From an uncultured Isosphaeraceae bacterium (GTDB lineage Bacteria; Planctomycetota; Planctomycetia; Isosphaerales; Isosphaeraceae), in the NCBI GenBank assembly GCA_937907405.1, contig CALCIC010000724.1:1-9103 (forward strand): a stretch of 9,103 bases of DNA, given 5' to 3'. The notes below the pieces were generated by a model. That model was given only the letters and a program-made list of their open reading frames with translations, did no database searches and was not told where the DNA came from. Shown piece by piece: positions 7,001 through 9,103 of this stretch. The translations under genes were made by a program, and so were the position numbers. Position 1 is the stretch's first letter, and each line of letters begins with the position of its first letter.

Positions 7001-8025
7001 GCGCGACCATCGCCCCTTCGCCGCTCGATCCCGACCCCGAGGGATGGCCGGTGCTGGTGACCGGCGCCGGCGGGTTCGTCGGCGGCCACATCGCCAGACG
7101 GCTGGCCGAGGCGGGCCACCGCGTCCGCGGGCTGTCGCGCAAGCCCCCCGTCGAACGCCCCGGCGATCCGGCCGTCGAATGGATCATCGGCGACCTGCGC
7201 GACGCCGAGGCGCGGCGCAGGGGGGTGGCCGGCGTGCGCGGGGTGATCCATTCGGCGGCCTGGGTCAGCCTGGGCCGCGACCGCCAGGGGGTCAGCCGCG
7301 CCGTGAACGTCGACGCCACCCGCAGGCTGCTGGACGACGCCCGAAACTTCGGGGCCGAGCGGTTCGTCCTGACCTCGACGCTCCACACCCTGGCCGCCGG
7401 GACCTCCCGGGCGCCGGCCGACGAGAACGCGCTCTGGAACCTGGAGTGCGTCGAATCCCCCTACTCGCGGACCAAGCGCGAGGCCGAGGACGTCGTCCGC
7501 GCGGCGACCGGCGGCGATGGATTCACGACGATCGTTCTGTGTCCGGGGATGGTGCTCGGCCCTCGCGACCTGAAGCCGACCTCGACGCTTCTGGTCCGCA
7601 CGATGGCGAGGCATCGCGTGGTCTTCACCCCGGGGGGGGGCATCCCGATCGTCGACGCCTCGGTCGTCGCATCGGCCCACCGCCGGGCGTTGATTCTCGG
7701 CGAGTCCGGCACGCGATATGCAATCGTCGGAGAGTACCTCAGTTACCCGGACCTGGCGCGGCTGACGGCCGAGGTCGCGGGGAGGCCGAAGCTGATTCTC
7801 GGCGTGCCGAACCTGCTGGAGCGTCCCCTGACGGCGACGGCCGACATGCTCACGCGGCTGGGGCTCACGCTTGAGCTTTCAGGGCCGACCGTCGCGGGAG
7901 GCTTCCTTCGCCTTCATGTGACGGGCGAACGGGCCGATCGATGCTTCGGCCTTGTCCACCCGCCGGCCGTCGAATCGATCCGCTCGGCCCTCGATTCGGC
8001 CGTCGGCGGACGCCGGCGCCTATAA
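6997..8025 (+). CDS. Extended short-chain dehydrogenase/reductase (NAD-dependent epimerase / 3-beta-HSD-like)
   Basis: The 342-residue protein is an NAD(P)-dependent oxidoreductase with a Rossmann fold, probably cytosolic. The cofactor loop is TGAGGFVG (22-29), an acidic GDLRD follows (65-69), and SAA lies at 86-88. Catalytic residues are Ser127 (LTSTL) with Tyr156 and Lys160 in YSRTK. The C-terminal half is the variable substrate-binding part, with a VASAHRRALILG-type segment (224-235) common in the 3-beta-hydroxysteroid dehydrogenase / dihydroflavonol reductase branch. The substrate cannot be read from the sequence. Sugar, sterol/hopanoid-linked or ketone substrates are all possible, and related names such as HpnA or OleD would be guesses. 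The GTG start overlaps the peptidase stop by four bases (GTGA), so the two are translated together. A run of nine G at 7632-7640 lies in the coding region without breaking the frame. Confidence 0.9.
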   Translation: MSATIAPSPLDPDPEGWPVLVTGAGGFVGGHIARRLAEAGHRVRGLSRKPPVERPGDPAVEWIIGDLRDAEARRRGVAGVRGVIHSAAWVSLGRDRQGVSRAVNVDATRRLLDDARNFGAERFVLTSTLHTLAAGTSRAPADENALWNLECVESPYSRTKREAEDVVRAATGGDGFTTIVLCPGMVLGPRDLKPTSTLLVRTMARHRVVFTPGGGIPIVDASVVASAHRRALILGESGTRYAIVGEYLSYPDLARLTAEVAGRPKLILGVPNLLERPLTATADMLTRLGLTLELSGPTVAGGFLRLHVTGERADRCFGLVHPPAVESIRSALDSAVGGRRRL

Positions 8026-8026
8026 T
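8021..8026 (+). promoter_or_regulatory. Candidate -10 box (TATAAT) upstream of the YqgE gene
   Basis: A perfect TATAAT overlaps the stop codon of the dehydrogenase gene, about 57 bases before the YqgE ATG at 8083. Such a match is uncommon in DNA this GC-rich. There is no good -35 box at normal spacing, where the sequence is all G and C. It could give the YqgE gene its own promoter in addition to readthrough from the operon. Confidence 0.3.
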
Positions 8027-8082
8027 TGAAGCGGAACCGACTAGTCGCGCTTCGACCTCGATACCGACGGGCTCGAAAACCC

Positions 8083-8646
8083 ATGATTCATTCATCACTC
8101 AAGGGACGTCTCCTGATCGCCGCCCCCAGCGTCCAGGCGCCGCTGTTCACTCGATCCGTCGTCTTGATGGTCGAGCACACGGATGACCAGGGGGCCAAGG
8201 GGATCATCCTCAACCTCCCCACGACCGCCACCATGACCGACCTGGCGGGCAAGCTGTTCAACGAGGATTTCGTCTGGGAGAAGCCGCTCCATCTGGGCGG
8301 CCCCGTCTCCGGCCCGCTCATGGTCCTGCACACCGAGGAGCAGTTGGCCGACCTGGAAGTCGTCTCGGGGGTCTACATGGCGCTCGACGCGACCAAGTCG
8401 CAGCACCTGATCAGCATGGAGGTCGAGCCGTCGCTGGTCGTCGCCAACTTCTCGTGCTGGGCCCCCGGCCAGTTGGAAGAGGAGTTGAACAACGACGTCT
8501 GGTTGACGATCCCGGCCGACTCAGCCCACATTTTCTTGAGCGGCTACGACGATCTTTGGCGGACCACGATCGGCGAGGCGCGGGCCGACAAGCTCAAGGA
8601 CATCGTGGGGCTTCGTGAGACGCCCGACGACCCCAGCTTGAATTAA
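8083..8646 (+). CDS. YqgE/AlgH family (UPF0301) protein
   Basis: The 187-residue protein matches the UPF0301/DUF179 family in length and motif order. Near the start is LKGRLLIAAP (5-14), then SVVLMVEHTDDQGAKGIILN, a LGGPVSGPL block in the middle, and a FSCWAPGQLEEEL block near residue 130. The family form of that last block, as I remember it, is closer to a Gly-Trp-Gly-Pro-Gly-Gln-Leu-Glu run, so Cys-Trp-Ala here is a mild departure. The molecular role is not settled; AlgH was named from alginate regulation in Pseudomonas, and that role should not be carried over. ATG 8083 is preferred over the TTG at 8026 because the family begins just before LKGRLL and the extra 19 residues are arginine-rich and unlike the family. 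No ribosome binding site is clear. It lies 57 bases after the dehydrogenase gene on the same strand and may be its third operon member. Confidence 0.92.
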   Translation: MIHSSLKGRLLIAAPSVQAPLFTRSVVLMVEHTDDQGAKGIILNLPTTATMTDLAGKLFNEDFVWEKPLHLGGPVSGPLMVLHTEEQLADLEVVSGVYMALDATKSQHLISMEVEPSLVVANFSCWAPGQLEEELNNDVWLTIPADSAHIFLSGYDDLWRTTIGEARADKLKDIVGLRETPDDPSLN

Positions 8647-8665
8647 CGCCCCCGCTGTTCTCGTA

Positions 8666-8706
8666 CCGACGGCCCGACACGTTTTGCATGAGGGGATCCC
8701 CGTCGG
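8666..8706. repeat. Small inverted repeat with internal palindrome after the YqgE gene
   Basis: CCGACGG (8666-8672) pairs with CCGTCGG (8700-8706), and the loop contains the perfect palindrome GGGGATCCCC (8692-8701). The two structures overlap and would compete. It begins 20 bases after the YqgE stop and could contribute to transcription end, but there is no T run after it. Confidence 0.3.
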
Positions 8707-8725
8707 CGAGACCGGATTCGAAACG

Positions 8726-8818
8726 TCAGCCCGAAGCGCGAGCGAGGGTTCAACATCCGTGGGTTGCAACGACCCCTGCGGACTTCCCGGGCGAACCCTC
8801 GCTTGCAGATCGGGCTGA
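8726..8818. repeat. Large imperfect inverted repeat with nested hairpin (structured element or terminator)
   Basis: Two 26-base arms, 8726-8751 and 8793-8818, are complementary at 22 positions. They hold perfect outer (9 bp, TCAGCCCGA) and inner (11 bp, AGCGAGGGTTC) blocks around a short mismatched bulge. The 41-base loop has its own stem, CCG (8757-8759) and GGGT (8761-8764) against ACCC (8772-8775) and CGG (8779-8781), around the palindrome GTTGCAAC (8763-8770). The whole lies between the YqgE gene and the NADH dehydrogenase gene. It could be a terminator, a leader RNA structure or a small repeat element; no T run supports a simple terminator. Confidence 0.6.
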
Positions 8819-8865
8819 TGCTTCGAGGTCTTCGAAATCGGTGTCGGGTCGTCAAGTTTTCTTAT

Positions 8866-8871
8866 GGAGGT
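8866..8871 (+). promoter_or_regulatory. Ribosome binding site that sets the NADH dehydrogenase start
   Basis: GGAGGT is the best Shine-Dalgarno match in the window and lies seven bases before GTG 8879. It overlaps an in-frame ATG at 8864 and is too far from ATG 8888 (16 bases), so it argues for the GTG. Confidence 0.65.
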
Positions 8872-8878
8872 GGGGAAC

Positions 8879-9103
8879 GTGTCGAGCATGGACGGCCGGA
8901 CGAGGGGGGAGACGGCGACTCGCGGGTTGCCTCGCGTGGTGGTGATCGGCGCGGGTTTCGGAGGTCTGTCGGCGATCCGGGAGTTGCGGCGCGCGCCGGT
9001 GCGGCTCTCGGTGGTCGACCGGCGGAATTACCATCTGTTCCAGCCGCTGCTGTACCAGGTTGCGACCGCCGGATTGAATCCGAGCGACGTCACGGGGCCG
9101 ATC
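8879..9103 (+). CDS. Type II NADH dehydrogenase (NDH-2), N-terminal part, 3' end outside window
   Basis: The visible 75 residues are the start of a membrane-associated FAD enzyme that oxidises NADH and passes electrons to quinone without pumping protons. The FAD-binding loop is VVVIGAGFGGLSA (20-32), followed by the second strand ending in Asp47 (LSVVD), which would bind the FAD ribose. The next stretch, NYHLFQPLLYQVATAGL (50-66), is a hallmark of this family and separates it from other FAD disulfide-reductase-like proteins. GTG 8879 is chosen from the ribosome binding site at 8866-8871; ATG 8864 and ATG 8888 are in-frame alternatives. A full protein is usually over 400 residues, so most of it lies beyond the edge. 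It stands about 230 bases after the YqgE gene, behind a large dyad, so it is probably a separate transcription unit. Confidence 0.9.
   Translation, partial: MSSMDGRTRGETATRGLPRVVVIGAGFGGLSAIRELRRAPVRLSVVDRRNYHLFQPLLYQVATAGLNPSDVTGPI

Noticed and set aside
6997..8025. Naming the dehydrogenase as HpnA (hopanoid) or OleD (hydrocarbon) because of the nearby lipid synthase
   Set aside because: The motifs are shared by the whole extended SDR class and no hopanoid or Ole partner genes are present in the window.
8741..8758. GGGTTCAA resembling a tRNA T-arm
   Set aside because: The flanking bases do not form a T stem, and no acceptor or anticodon arm fits around it; it is part of the large dyad.

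Overview
The window is GC-rich throughout, including third codon positions. The proteins look bacterial and most resemble those of Planctomycetes, probably the Isosphaeraceae. That assignment is an inference from base composition, the PfaA-like polyketide synthase type and the general style of the proteins; there is no rRNA or other marker to prove it. A strand switch near 5750-5890 divides the window. Everything to its left is transcribed leftward and everything to its right rightward.

Left half (minus strand). The dominant feature is a giant gene that enters at 4651 and runs off the window at base 1, reading through 1550 codons without a stop. It encodes the front end of an iterative type I polyketide / polyunsaturated-fatty-acid-like synthase. 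Its order is unusual: a partial nitronate-monooxygenase-like (NMO) unit, a full NMO (PfaD-like) unit, a PfaA-type ketosynthase (KS) and an acyltransferase (AT). Acyl carrier, ketoreductase and dehydratase parts are expected beyond the edge but are not visible. Upstream of it on the same strand is a gene for a secreted protein of unknown function (301 aa) that may be translated from a leaderless message.

Right half (plus strand). Three genes follow in line. The first encodes a membrane-anchored or lipoprotein S49 (SppA-like) peptidase that lacks the expected catalytic lysine. The second encodes an extended short-chain dehydrogenase/reductase whose GTG start overlaps the peptidase stop by four bases. 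The third encodes a YqgE/AlgH (UPF0301) protein. A 230-base gap with a large imperfect dyad comes next. Then the first 75 codons of a type II NADH dehydrogenase begin behind a strong ribosome binding site and run off the right edge.

The peptidase and dehydrogenase genes are very likely cotranscribed, and the YqgE gene may be read from the same message or from its own promoter. I see no clear functional link between the right-hand genes and the synthase. No tRNA, rRNA, CRISPR array or insertion sequence was seen.
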